Below are positions 51,507-60,200 of a DNA stretch of 64,000 nucleotides, in pieces. The stretch is from Anaerocolumna sp. AGMB13020 (GTDB lineage: Bacteria > Bacillota > Clostridia > Lachnospirales > Lachnospiraceae): the NCBI RefSeq assembly GCF_033100115.1, contig NZ_CP136910.1, forward strand, positions 1,860,001 to 1,924,000, written 5' to 3'. Position numbers and translations under genes: made by a program. Position 1 is the first letter of the stretch. Each line of letters begins with the position of its first letter. A model generated the notes under the pieces. It had not been told where the DNA came from. It saw only the letters and a list, made by a program, of their open reading frames with translations, and ran no database searches.

Positions 51507-51535
51507 TTGACATTCCTTTGTTCAGCCGATATACT
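51507..51535 (+). promoter_or_regulatory. Strong sigma-A promoter ahead of the leader peptide
   Basis: Consensus TTGACA (51507-51512), 17-bp spacer and TATACT (51530-51535), divergent from padR. It is one of the best promoter matches in the window. Confidence 0.8.
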
Positions 51536-51604
51536 TGCGGTGTATTCTAAATCAATACGCAAATCTATGTAACTTATCAACCTTAAATCGAAAGGAGGAC
51601 AATT

Positions 51605-51679
51605 ATGATGTACTTTAAATCTACAACCATCAACTTAACAGCAAGCAACAGAGGTCTGATTGTCCTGGCGTCCATTTAA
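51605..51679 (+). CDS. 24-residue leader-type peptide
   Basis: A short frame with a near-perfect ribosome binding site (AAAGGAGG, six bases before ATG) directly behind a strong promoter. It begins MMYFKSTTINLT and ends in the branched-chain-rich segment GLIVLASI just before the stop. Downstream come a stem-loop and an intrinsic terminator before the next genes, the arrangement of a peptide-controlled attenuator. The Leu/Ile/Val content recalls ilv/leu leader peptides, though no ilv or leu genes follow here. It could instead be a small functional or toxic peptide. Confidence 0.6.
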   Translation: MMYFKSTTINLTASNRGLIVLASI

Positions 51680-51729
51680 GGTTCTATATATCTTTATAAG
51701 TGAATACAGATTTTCTCCTTTCAGTATAA

Positions 51730-51846
51730 AAAATGCTAGAAGATATAGCATTTTATATACAGAAGAAATAAACCTGCTTTTGCTTATTTATTCCTTAATT
51801 GTTTTCAGGCAGCACGGATATCAGCACCTCTTCTGGTGCTATTTTT
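51730..51846 (+). terminator. Stem-loop followed by intrinsic terminator (attenuator-like)
   Basis: AAAATGCTA/TAGCATTTT at 51730-51754 is followed by AGCACC-TCTTCT-GGTGCT at 51823-51840 and then ATTTTTG. This ends the short transcript that starts near 51542. The terminator stem is short (6 bp), so read-through into the next small genes is likely. Confidence 0.6.
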
Positions 51847-51886
51847 GTGTAAATTTTTATAGCACTGCCATAGAAAGGATCAGCAA

Positions 51887-52030
51887 TTGATAACAATTAA
51901 TGGAGCCTATACCTCTGCTACTCCTTTTGCTGACCGCAGATTTGATGAAATAAGCGAAGTTATACAAGAAACCGTAACCATAAATAAAATAATCCGTCCT
52001 GTCTATCATTTTAAAGCCAGCGGAAACTAA
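51887..52030 (+). CDS. Hypothetical 47-residue protein (TTG start)
   Basis: A 48-codon frame beginning at TTG with AAAGGA seven bases upstream, ending one base before the next possible start codon. The peptide begins MITINGAYTSATPFADRRFD and has an amphipathic middle (ISEVIQETVTINKII). I recognise no family. It would be expressed by read-through of the terminator at 51823-51846. Support is the ribosome binding site, tight spacing to the next gene and protein-like composition only. Confidence 0.4.
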   Translation: MITINGAYTSATPFADRRFDEISEVIQETVTINKIIRPVYHFKASGN

Positions 52031-52130
52031 TATGTGCCTGGGTAAGTTAAACCTCATCAAACCAGACCGTGGATTTCAAAAATCTGAAGAGGAAATAACT
52101 TACTCCAGCTCCAGAAAGCAGGTGTCAGAA

Positions 52131-52304
52131 ATGGCTGTATTTAGAGAAACTCCTTGTAAATACTATATCTCTTTTGGTAAATGTACCAAAAACAGAGAAG
52201 CATGCCATACAGGTTACTGTCAGCATTGTGACAAATATTATCCTCGTGCCAAGGTCAGACATATGAATAAAAAGAAACAATATAATGAGAAGGCTCGTAT
52301 GTAG
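52131..52304 (+). CDS. Small cysteine-rich protein, putative zinc-binding
   Basis: A 57-residue basic protein with the ordered pattern CKYYISFGKC, then EACHTGYCQHCDKYYPRAKV and a Lys-rich tail. Five cysteines and a histidine are spaced as in a treble-clef or CCCH-like zinc site. Near-identical small proteins are, as I recall, widespread and uncharacterised in clostridia. The ATG at 52131 has a weak CAGGTG site; an alternative start at 52032 would add 33 residues that look less conserved. A nucleic-acid-binding role is possible but unproven. Confidence 0.7.
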   Translation: MAVFRETPCKYYISFGKCTKNREACHTGYCQHCDKYYPRAKVRHMNKKKQYNEKARM

Positions 52305-52323
52305 GATATCAGAAATACCTCCT

Positions 52324-52375
52324 CCCTTTCCAGATAAAAGAACCAATGGCAACTGTTATTTGGTCCTGGAAAGGG
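52324..52375 (+). terminator. Stem-loop after the cysteine-rich gene
   Basis: CCCTTTCCAG pairs perfectly with CTGGAAAGGG over a 32-base loop that has its own small pairing (ACCAA/TTGGT). There is no clear T-run, so termination efficiency is doubtful. Confidence 0.5.
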
Positions 52376-52514
52376 ATCTGTTTAAGGTTTAAAACTACAA
52401 GAGAGAAATAAATTTGTTCGTACATAGGAGAAATCAAACCTGGTCCACCATATAATGAATCAAATAAACTGTTCTGTTCAACCTTCCTTTATCTGAATAG
52501 AGAGGAGTCACCCA

Positions 52515-53411
52515 ATGACAACGAACATACAATTTGATATGCAAAGGCGTATTGTTTCACATATGACCACAAAGTCCTGGAACACCATTCCCCATGTATC
52601 CTATCTTTACGAACCCGACATAACTGATTTTTATAACGCATATGAGAATTTCAATCACATCTCCTCTAAAAAAATCAGCTTTAATACCATAATGCTGCGG
52701 ACAATTGTAGAAGGTATAAAAAAGGCTCCATCACTTAATGCTACCTTAGCTTATCACCCGAAGAAAATCCAAGGAATACTAACTCTCCATGAAAATATAA
52801 ATATCAGCCTTCCGTGGCTGCTGCCGGATGGGAAAATGATTACGCCCGTAATAGTTCATACAGAAGATAAAACCCTCTCCTCACTTTCTTCTTCCATTTC
52901 TGAAATGAAGGAAAAAATATCTCATACCAATATAAATGAGCTGCTTTACAAAGCTGCTCTTCAAGATACGATAGCAGAATTGAAAAAAATGCATGTGGGT
53001 ATTTTAAGGCGTATACTGGCCGCACAGCTTGGTCCTCAGCGCATAAAAGGTCTTTCCGGAAAAGAAAAAGTTAAGTATTATAATTCCGCCGAAATGCACC
53101 TTTCATCCAAAAACTTAACCAGCGGAACTGTTACCATCTCAAACATAGGCAGTATTTACAAAGAGCAGACCGGCTGTTTTGCCCTGTTAGAAATCATTCC
53201 TCCGCAGGTTTTTGCCGTTGGTCTGGGAGCTATCCAGGAAAAGCCCGGTGTCTATATTAACGATGACGGTGTTAAAACAATCGGAATCCGAAAAACACTC
53301 CCTATGTGCCTGGCCTTTGACCATCGAGCCGTGGATTTCTCCTCGTTGCTTCCGTTCTTAAAGACCATGGATCAAATCTTTCAGTCACCGGATATTATTC
53401 ATTCCTGGTGA
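52515..53411 (+). CDS. Stand-alone 2-oxoacid dehydrogenase E2-type acyltransferase
   Basis: A 298-residue protein that is only the catalytic domain of E2 acyltransferases (chloramphenicol-acetyltransferase fold). There is no lipoyl domain and no E1/E3-binding domain. The active-site motif reads DHRAVDF: His270 and Asp274 are present, but the glycine that normally follows the Asp is Phe275. SGTVTISNIGSI and the trimer-interface segment FALLEIIPPQVFAVGLGAI are typical of the fold. AGAGGAG precedes the ATG. It probably acylates a small molecule with acyl-CoA rather than serving a dehydrogenase complex. No E1 or E3 gene is nearby. Confidence 0.82.
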   Translation: MTTNIQFDMQRRIVSHMTTKSWNTIPHVSYLYEPDITDFYNAYENFNHISSKKISFNTIMLRTIVEGIKKAPSLNATLAYHPKKIQGILTLHENINISLPWLLPDGKMITPVIVHTEDKTLSSLSSSISEMKEKISHTNINELLYKAALQDTIAELKKMHVGILRRILAAQLGPQRIKGLSGKEKVKYYNSAEMHLSSKNLTSGTVTISNIGSIYKEQTGCFALLEIIPPQVFAVGLGAIQEKPGVYINDDGVKTIGIRKTLPMCLAFDHRAVDFSSLLPFLKTMDQIFQSPDIIHSW

Positions 53412-53606
53412 ACCAAACCTGTATAACATTTAATCGATGACCAGGCATAATACCTTTTGATTATTAGCCAGTCATAAGTAACTTTTGATATTATTGCACC
53501 ACCCATAACTTAATGTTATAATTATCCCGTTATAAATTTATATCCTAAATCATCAATTAACTAAACTCTTATAATAAATTCACCCAATCAGAAAGAAGGT
53601 ATACCA

Positions 53607-55094
53607 ATGAAAAAGCAAAGTTTATATTTGGAATGCTACTCAGGCATCAGCGGCGATATGACTGTCGGTGCATTGCTGGATTTAGGAGCAGATAAGGATG
53701 TTTTACTGAACGGCTTAAAGAGTCTCAATGTTGACGGTTACAAAATAGAAATTACCAGAAAATTAAAGAACAGTATAGATGCCTGTGACTTTAATGTTAT
53801 TTTAGAGAAAGACAATCATGACCATGATATGGATTATCTCTTCGGTCACGAGAAAGCTGTTCAACCTGCCAATGCTGTCACTTCAAAATCCTATAAGCTA
53901 AAAAGCCCGGCACAAGCTCACAACACCGGGTCACTAAAATTACATGGTACCGTACAAGTACATGACCACAATCATGAGCATACCCATGACCATAATCACT
54001 CTAGTGCCTCCGAATCAACGGTACCCCATGCACATAGCCATAAACATGAGCCGCTTCATACCCATGACCATCCCCACAGTCACTCAATTTCCACACCCCA
54101 TCTGCACTACGGACATCACGAACACAGGAATCTTCAGGATATTTATACCATAATTGATGCTTCCTCTATTACAGACAAGGCCAAAACAATAGCCAAAAGA
54201 ATCTTTCTCATTATCGCCGAAGCAGAATCCAAAGCCCACGGCAAGTCCCTTGAGGAAGTTCACTTTCATGAAGTAGGTGCTACCGATTCCATCGTAGATA
54301 TAACGGCAGCCGCCATCTGCCTGGATAATTTGAATATCAGCAAAGTATACGTATCCGAACTTTACGAAGGCCGCGGTCAGATTACCTGCCAGCATGGAGT
54401 CCTTCCCATCCCTGTTCCCGCAGTGGTAAATATCTCCTCAAGATACAGCCTCAAGCTTCACCTGACACAGGTAAAAGGAGAGCTGGTCACCCCCACTGGT
54501 GCCGCCATTGCTGCAGCCATCAGAACAAAGGAGGACCTGCCCTCTAATTTTACTATCAGTAAAATTGGACTAGGTACCGGAAAAAGAGCCTATGAACAGA
54601 CCAGCTTCTTAAGAGCTATGTTGATTGAGGAAGCTGAAACTGCATTACCGAATACCATTCCCGATACGGTCTGGGTTTTGGAAGCGAACCTTGACGACTG
54701 CTCCGGCGAAGTTCTTGGACATACCATGGATCTCCTGCTAAAAGGCGGTGCCAAAGATGTGTATTACACCCCCATTTATATGAAGAAGAACCGGCCGGCC
54801 TATCTGTTAGGTGTTATTTGTGCAGAAAAGGATATTCCTGCAGTGGAAGAACTCATCTTTACACATACCACAACCATTGGCATCCGCAGACAGGAAATGA
54901 AACGAACCACCTTAAACAGAAGCTTTACAACCATTCAGACACCCTATGGTGAGGCAACCGTAAAAATCTGCCGCTATTTGGATAAGACTTTCTGTTATCC
55001 GGAAGGGGACAGCATAAGAAGTCTATCCTTAAGTTCTGGTTTGGATTATACCACTTTATACAGTCTGGTTCAGACCCTGGCTCTTAAGCTATGA
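53607..55094 (+). CDS. larC: LarC, nickel-pincer cofactor biosynthesis (nickel insertion)
   Basis: A 495-residue protein that inserts nickel into the pyridinium bis-thiocarboxylate nucleotide cofactor of lactate racemase-type enzymes. It opens with LYLECYSGISGDMTVGALLD. A very His-rich stretch (about 110-175, many HDH and HSH units) is probably a nickel store. The core follows with EVHFHEVGATDSIVDITAAA and LVTPTGAAIAAAIRT, and a C-terminal ferredoxin-like part with LEANLDDCSGEVLGH. In Lactobacillus plantarum larC is read through a programmed frameshift; here it is one continuous frame. AGAAGG precedes the ATG. larB is convergent 48 bp away. Confidence 0.95.
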   Translation: MKKQSLYLECYSGISGDMTVGALLDLGADKDVLLNGLKSLNVDGYKIEITRKLKNSIDACDFNVILEKDNHDHDMDYLFGHEKAVQPANAVTSKSYKLKSPAQAHNTGSLKLHGTVQVHDHNHEHTHDHNHSSASESTVPHAHSHKHEPLHTHDHPHSHSISTPHLHYGHHEHRNLQDIYTIIDASSITDKAKTIAKRIFLIIAEAESKAHGKSLEEVHFHEVGATDSIVDITAAAICLDNLNISKVYVSELYEGRGQITCQHGVLPIPVPAVVNISSRYSLKLHLTQVKGELVTPTGAAIAAAIRTKEDLPSNFTISKIGLGTGKRAYEQTSFLRAMLIEEAETALPNTIPDTVWVLEANLDDCSGEVLGHTMDLLLKGGAKDVYYTPIYMKKNRPAYLLGVICAEKDIPAVEELIFTHTTTIGIRRQEMKRTTLNRSFTTIQTPYGEATVKICRYLDKTFCYPEGDSIRSLSLSSGLDYTTLYSLVQTLALKL

Positions 55095-55142
55095 CCTGGA
55101 TTACTTTTGTTATCGAGGGCCTGATAGCTCCTGGCTTATGCA

Positions 55143-55886
55143 TTATTCTTTACAAAGTCTGTTTATCTGGGTTGCCATATAACCTGCACCAAAACCGTTA
55201 TCTATATTAACCACCGCCAAACCTTCTGCACAGGAATTGAGCATGGTCAATAATGCAGAGACACCTCCAAAGCTTGTACCATAACCTACGGAGGTGGGCA
55301 CTGCGATAACCGGCTTGTCAACAAGTCCGGCTAATACTCCTCCCAAAGCTCCCTCCATTCCGGCAACTGCAACAATACAGTTTGCTTTCTGGATTTCCTC
55401 CAGTTTAGCAAATAACCTGTGAATTCCGGCAACACCTACATCATAGATCCTAACGACATTACTTCCAAAAAATTCTGCTGTTCTGGCTGCTTCCTCTGCT
55501 ACCGGAATATCTGCCGTACCACCGGTACATACTGCTACCAGGCCTGTCCGCTCTTTCTTCTCTTTTTCAACAGACAATATTCTGGATAAAGGGTCGTAAG
55601 TCACGTTGTCCAATACCTTTTTCACTTCCTCATACTGCTCTTTGCTGGCCCTAGTTCCAAGCACGTCCGTATCATGAAGATAGAATCTGCGATAGATCTC
55701 TGTCAGATGTTCCTTGCTCTTACCCTGACAGAAAACCACTTCTCCAAACCCGCTTCTAAAATGTCTGTGATGATCTAATTTGGCAAAGTCCAGATCCTCA
55801 TAAGGCATTTTTTTTAATAAATCTGCTGCTTCCTCAAGTTCTATTTCACCTTTTTTAACCTGCTCCAGAAATTTGTAAACATCCAT
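55143..55886 (-). CDS. larB: LarB, nickel-pincer cofactor biosynthesis (carboxylase/hydrolase)
   Basis: A 247-residue protein that carboxylates and hydrolyses nicotinic acid adenine dinucleotide in the first step of the nickel-pincer cofactor pathway. The C-terminal PurE-like domain shows CTGGTADIPVAEEAARTAEF, VAVAGMEGALGGVLAGLVDK and PTSVGYGTSFGG. The N-terminal helical part is typical. I take the ATG at 55886 with AGAAGG upstream; earlier starts are possible. larE and a LarA-type racemase gene are not in the window, so the user of the cofactor lies elsewhere. Confidence 0.94.
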   Translation of the reverse strand: MDVYKFLEQVKKGEIELEEAADLLKKMPYEDLDFAKLDHHRHFRSGFGEVVFCQGKSKEHLTEIYRRFYLHDTDVLGTRASKEQYEEVKKVLDNVTYDPLSRILSVEKEKKERTGLVAVCTGGTADIPVAEEAARTAEFFGSNVVRIYDVGVAGIHRLFAKLEEIQKANCIVAVAGMEGALGGVLAGLVDKPVIAVPTSVGYGTSFGGVSALLTMLNSCAEGLAVVNIDNGFGAGYMATQINRLCKE

Positions 55887-55922
55887 CCTTCTAACCATAC
55901 CTTTCTCAGAACCTGCAGACAA

Positions 55923-56226
55923 TAAACTGCAGGCGTATCAAATAAAATATAAAACAATCATACTTTTGCCAGCTTATAAAATAACGGAATAAAAATGTAG
56001 AAAAGTCTATCTCTCTTAATTACATATCTCTTTCCTGTGTAAACAGGGTGTAGTTCTGTGTATTTTGAATTATACTAACCGTACTTAATAATAAATTCAA
56101 GCCAAATAATCTGGCACTATTAATTTTTTTATTACTGGAACTTTCAATCATGCCAATTTTAGAATAAAGTAACTAAAAAGCAGTTCTTATTCATAAAAAG
56201 ATGTCCAGCACGGGAGGTATCAACAC
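55923..56226. other. Divergent promoter region between larB and the ECF gene
   Basis: AT-rich. TTGAAT at about 56065 with a TAATAA about 17 bp later may be the plus-strand promoter of the ECF gene. I see no riboswitch aptamer. Confidence 0.3.
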
Positions 56227-56772
56227 ATGAACACAAAAAATAATAGCCAGATACTTATCTTATCCGCACTTATGGCTGCCTTAACTTGTATTGCAACCAT
56301 GATAATCAAAGTTCCGACACCTGCACTTGGGTATATTCACTTCGGTGATGGAATGGTCCTTCTGTCCGGTATCTTATTAGGACCAATTTATGGAAGTCTT
56401 GCAGCTGGGATCGGTTCCTTGTTTGCAGATATATTATCCGGTTATGCCGGTTTTGCGCCAGCCACTTTAATTATCAAAGCTCTTGCGGCACTTCTCGGTG
56501 GATGTATATATCATGCTATTTGCAGACATAACCTTAAACAGAATAATCGTATTCTCGGGGTAATTGCCGGCGGTCTGGGCGCCGGTGCCATCGTGGTGAC
56601 CGGATATTATCTGTTTTCAGCCTTTATCCTTGGAATGGGTGCAAAAGCAGCACTGATTGATATTCCCTTTAATCTGGTTCAGACTGTATTTGCAATATTA
56701 GGAGCGTCCCTCCTGCTGCCGGTACTGGATAAGGTACCTGTAGTCAGAAAAGTAATTTATAAAAGATCATAA
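56227..56772 (+). CDS. ECF transporter S component
   Basis: A 181-residue membrane protein with about six hydrophobic helices and the S-component start ILILSALMAALTCIATMIIK, then HFGDGMVLLSGILLGPIYGS and the helix-3 region. S components bind a vitamin or precursor and dock on a shared EcfAAT energy module encoded elsewhere. The sequence resembles the PanT/DUF1393 type, often for pantothenate or related compounds, but no riboswitch identifies the ligand. GGGAGG precedes the ATG. Single-gene unit ending in a terminator. Confidence 0.88.
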   Translation: MNTKNNSQILILSALMAALTCIATMIIKVPTPALGYIHFGDGMVLLSGILLGPIYGSLAAGIGSLFADILSGYAGFAPATLIIKALAALLGGCIYHAICRHNLKQNNRILGVIAGGLGAGAIVVTGYYLFSAFILGMGAKAALIDIPFNLVQTVFAILGASLLLPVLDKVPVVRKVIYKRS

Positions 56773-56836
56773 TTTGTATCGTCCTCTGTGATATATCATA
56801 GCACAAGTTCTAATTGCTTTCAATGCAGTGATCTCT

Positions 56837-56870
56837 ACCCCCCTCCCGGTAAACTTGCCAGAGGGGGTTT
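56837..56870 (+). terminator. Terminator of the ECF gene
   Basis: A C-run (ACCCCCCTC) pairs with GAGGGGGT across about 15 bases, followed by TTTCATTTT. Confidence 0.75.
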
Positions 56871-56997
56871 CATTTTCCTCTTATACAACCAAATAAGCTA
56901 TAAGCTTATATCCAAGAATCTTGTCCAATCCCGTTAGAATAAGATTTATAACAGTTTTTTTTACACTTTTCTGTCTAATTCTTTAGATTTCCATTTA

Positions 56998-57026
56998 TTG
57001 TAAATTGAATTAGTACATGTTATAAT
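56998..57026 (+). promoter_or_regulatory. Promoter of the surface protease gene
   Basis: TTGTAA (56998-57003), 17-bp spacer and consensus TATAAT (57021-57026). It implies a leader of about 250 bases before the ATG, containing a modest hairpin at 57146-57180 (TTCAGGCA with TGCCTGGAA). No gene is seen in the 56871-57282 gap. Confidence 0.65.
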
Positions 57027-57282
57027 GGGTGGGATTTATAATCTAGGAACTACAATGGCGTATTCCTAAATTAACCGGATAAATGATGCACATAAGCTTA
57101 ACAGTTCCATAGGATTCTAAATCTATATGAGTTAAATTTAGCAGCTTTCAGGCAAACTTTCAATGAATTTCCTGCCTGGAAGTATCTTTTATAATTTGAC
57201 TTACATACTCCCTCTGCATATGATAAATTTAGCTGTGGTCAACATCATATTATCCTAACATTATATAGAAAGAGGGATGTAA

Positions 57283-60200
57283 ATGAGAAAAAAAGTCACA
57301 GCAGCACTCTCTGTCATCGTGTTGACAGTAACTTCCGTACTGGCTAATCCGTTTCTCCAATACCCCCAGGCAGCAGGTTTATCGGCAGCTTCTGGGATCT
57401 TGAACAACGGAACTAAGACCGGAGGCAGTTCCAAGCCAGTAAATGCAGGTGAACTTAAGGGGTATGAAGGAAGCATTGGCGCTTTTGCAAAGAACAAACT
57501 TGTAACCGTTATAGTAGAGCTTGATAACTCTCCCCTTCTGGAACAGTATCTGAACGGTACCAGTCTAATGCGTTCCGGCGTTTCAAACAGCTTCGAGGAA
57601 TTTAATAAATCCGCTGAAGCAGACAGAATAACTTCTGATCTTTTGAAACAGCAGGATACTGTCATTCATCAAATTTCGGCTAAGCATTTCGCGGCCGCAA
57701 CACCACAAGTATTATACCGCTATACCACTGTCATGAATGGTTTTGCCATCAGGACCAATTATGGAGCCATTGAAACCATTAAATCCTTAAAAGGTGTTAA
57801 GACGGCTTATGAAGCTCCTGTTTATGACAAGATTGATCCTGTTATGGATTCAAGTACCGAAACAATTGGCGCAACAGCCCTTTGGGATTTAAACTATAAA
57901 GGTGACAAAACAGCAGTAGCAATTGTGGATACCGGTTTGGATACCGGTCATCCAGGCTTTGCCGTGATGCCTTCTAATCCTAAATTCAGTGATCCCTCCT
58001 CATTGCAGGGAAAAATTTCAGACAGCACGGCAGGACTTCAGTCCGGTATAACTGATGCCTCTAAGACCTTTGTCAATACTAAAATCCCATATGCCTATGA
58101 CTATGCTGACAGGGACACCAATGTAACCCCCAGTACCGAATCCGTTGTGCAAAACAGCAATGATCATGGTACCCATGTTGCCGGTACCGTTGCTGCTCCG
58201 GACGGAGATTCCGATGGTATAACAGGGGTAGCACCCGAAGCACAGCTTATGATCATGAAGGTTTTCAGTGATGTAATAGGAGATACCGGTGCTTATACGG
58301 AAGACATTCTGGCAGCCATTGAAGATGCCGTTGTGCTTGGTGCTGATGTCATAAATATGAGTCTTGGCTCTCCCAGTGGTTTTACCGACGAAGGAGAAGC
58401 TTCCATATCAGATGTATATGCAAGAGTAGAAAGTGCCGGAATAACCATGGCTGTATCAGCCGGCAACAGCTACAGCAGTTCCTATACCAATGGATTTAAG
58501 AATCTGGCACCAAGCGGACTAGCTTTAGCCGCCAACCCAGATACCTCTGTAGTAGGTTCACCGTCTGTATATCGGACTCCGTTGTCTGTAGCAAGCGTTG
58601 TAAATACCAACTATCATGCTTATTATTTTGAAGCAGCAGGGAAAAGGATTACCTATACAGAAACAGCAGCCGGAGACCAACCGCTCTTCTCTGCCCTGTC
58701 AACTGTTTCAGGCGGAGCAATTCAATATGTTGCTGTTCCCAATGTGGGAAATAATTCAGATTATGCAAATATTGATGTTGCAGGTAAGGTTGCTCTGGTT
58801 AACAGAGGTTCCATCTCCTTTAATGACAAATTAATCTTTGCAAGAAATCATGGTGCCATCGGTTTAATCGTTTCAAATAATACGACCGGAACCATCAGTA
58901 TGCAGCTGACAGATTATGATATTCCCGCGGTTTCCATAACCCAGGAAGATGGATTCTATCTTCGCGGTTTGGCAGAAACTGTGTTACAGGTATCCGGTGA
59001 AACGGGTCAGTTTCCTGACAGTCTTGCGAACCAACCTTCTGATTTCTCCTCCTGGGGTATAACACCCGATCTGAAGCTGAAACCAGAAATTGCAGCTCCC
59101 GGCGAGAATATCTATTCTACCTTACCAGGCGGCAAATATGGTTCCATGAGCGGTACCTCCATGGCTTCCCCTCATATCGCTGGCACCTATGCTCTGGTGA
59201 AACAGTATCTGAACGAAATCTATGGTGACAGTTTAAGTTCAGCGGAAAAAGCAGAATTGGCAACCAATCTGCTTATGAGTACTGCCAGCCCTTCTGTTAC
59301 AGCGGAGAAGATTCCTTATTCCCCCAGAAAACAAGGCAGTGGTATCGTTAATGTTTATAATGCCGTTAATTCAGGCGCTTATCTCTATACCGACAAAGCG
59401 GATGGCGCGGAAGGAAGGCCGAAACTAAATCTCGGTGATGACGTTTCAAAGGCCGGCACTTTTACAAAGTCCTTCCATGTCCGCAGCATTACAGGCTCAG
59501 CCATAACATATACACCGCAGTCAGCTGTCTTATCCGAAAACCTCCTGTTATCTGATTATGGTAATTTCCTGGCTGAAAGCCCCTTGGATATCAGTGATTA
59601 CGCACAGGTTACACTGTCTGTTAACGGAAATACCCTGGTATCCGGCAGTGCCATTACCTTAGACCCCGGTGCAGATGTTCAGGTGGATGTTACCATCCAG
59701 CTTGATGATACCATTAAGCAGATACTGGACACCTACTATGAAAACGGAGAATTTATAGACGGCTATATAACTCTTGCATCGGATGGAATAGACCTGTCAG
59801 TTCCTTTCCTGGGCTTCTATGGAGACTGGAGCCAGGCACCTCTTTTTGATTCCGGTTCCGCTAGTAATCTGGAGGGCTTCCAGCAGACCATAAACACACT
59901 GTATACACAGACCCCGGACGGTTACTGTTATCTTGGCGTTAATCCTTTTGACACCACTGCCTATACCTTAATCGGAGACTATAATCCTTATCTGTACCGT
60001 GAATTGTATGAATACTACGATCCCTTTGCTGCAACTGAAAAGATAGCCATATCCCCCAATGCAGACGGTTACTTTGATGGCCTTGATATCGCACAGCTAA
60101 GTCTTCTGCGTAATGCCAGAGTCCTGCACTTTGAAATTACTGACCAGGAGGGGAATAAGATTTCTTCCTATACCTCCAATTATGAGAGAAAGACTCATTA

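Noticed and set aside
52515..53411. Part of a pyruvate or branched-chain dehydrogenase complex
   Set aside because: No lipoyl or subunit-binding domains and no E1 or E3 genes nearby.
53607..55094. Programmed frameshift in larC
   Set aside because: The gene is one uninterrupted frame from the N-terminal to the C-terminal domain.
55923..56226. Riboswitch ahead of the ECF S component
   Set aside because: None of the conserved aptamer cores that I know (TPP, FMN, cobalamin, preQ1, folate) is visible.
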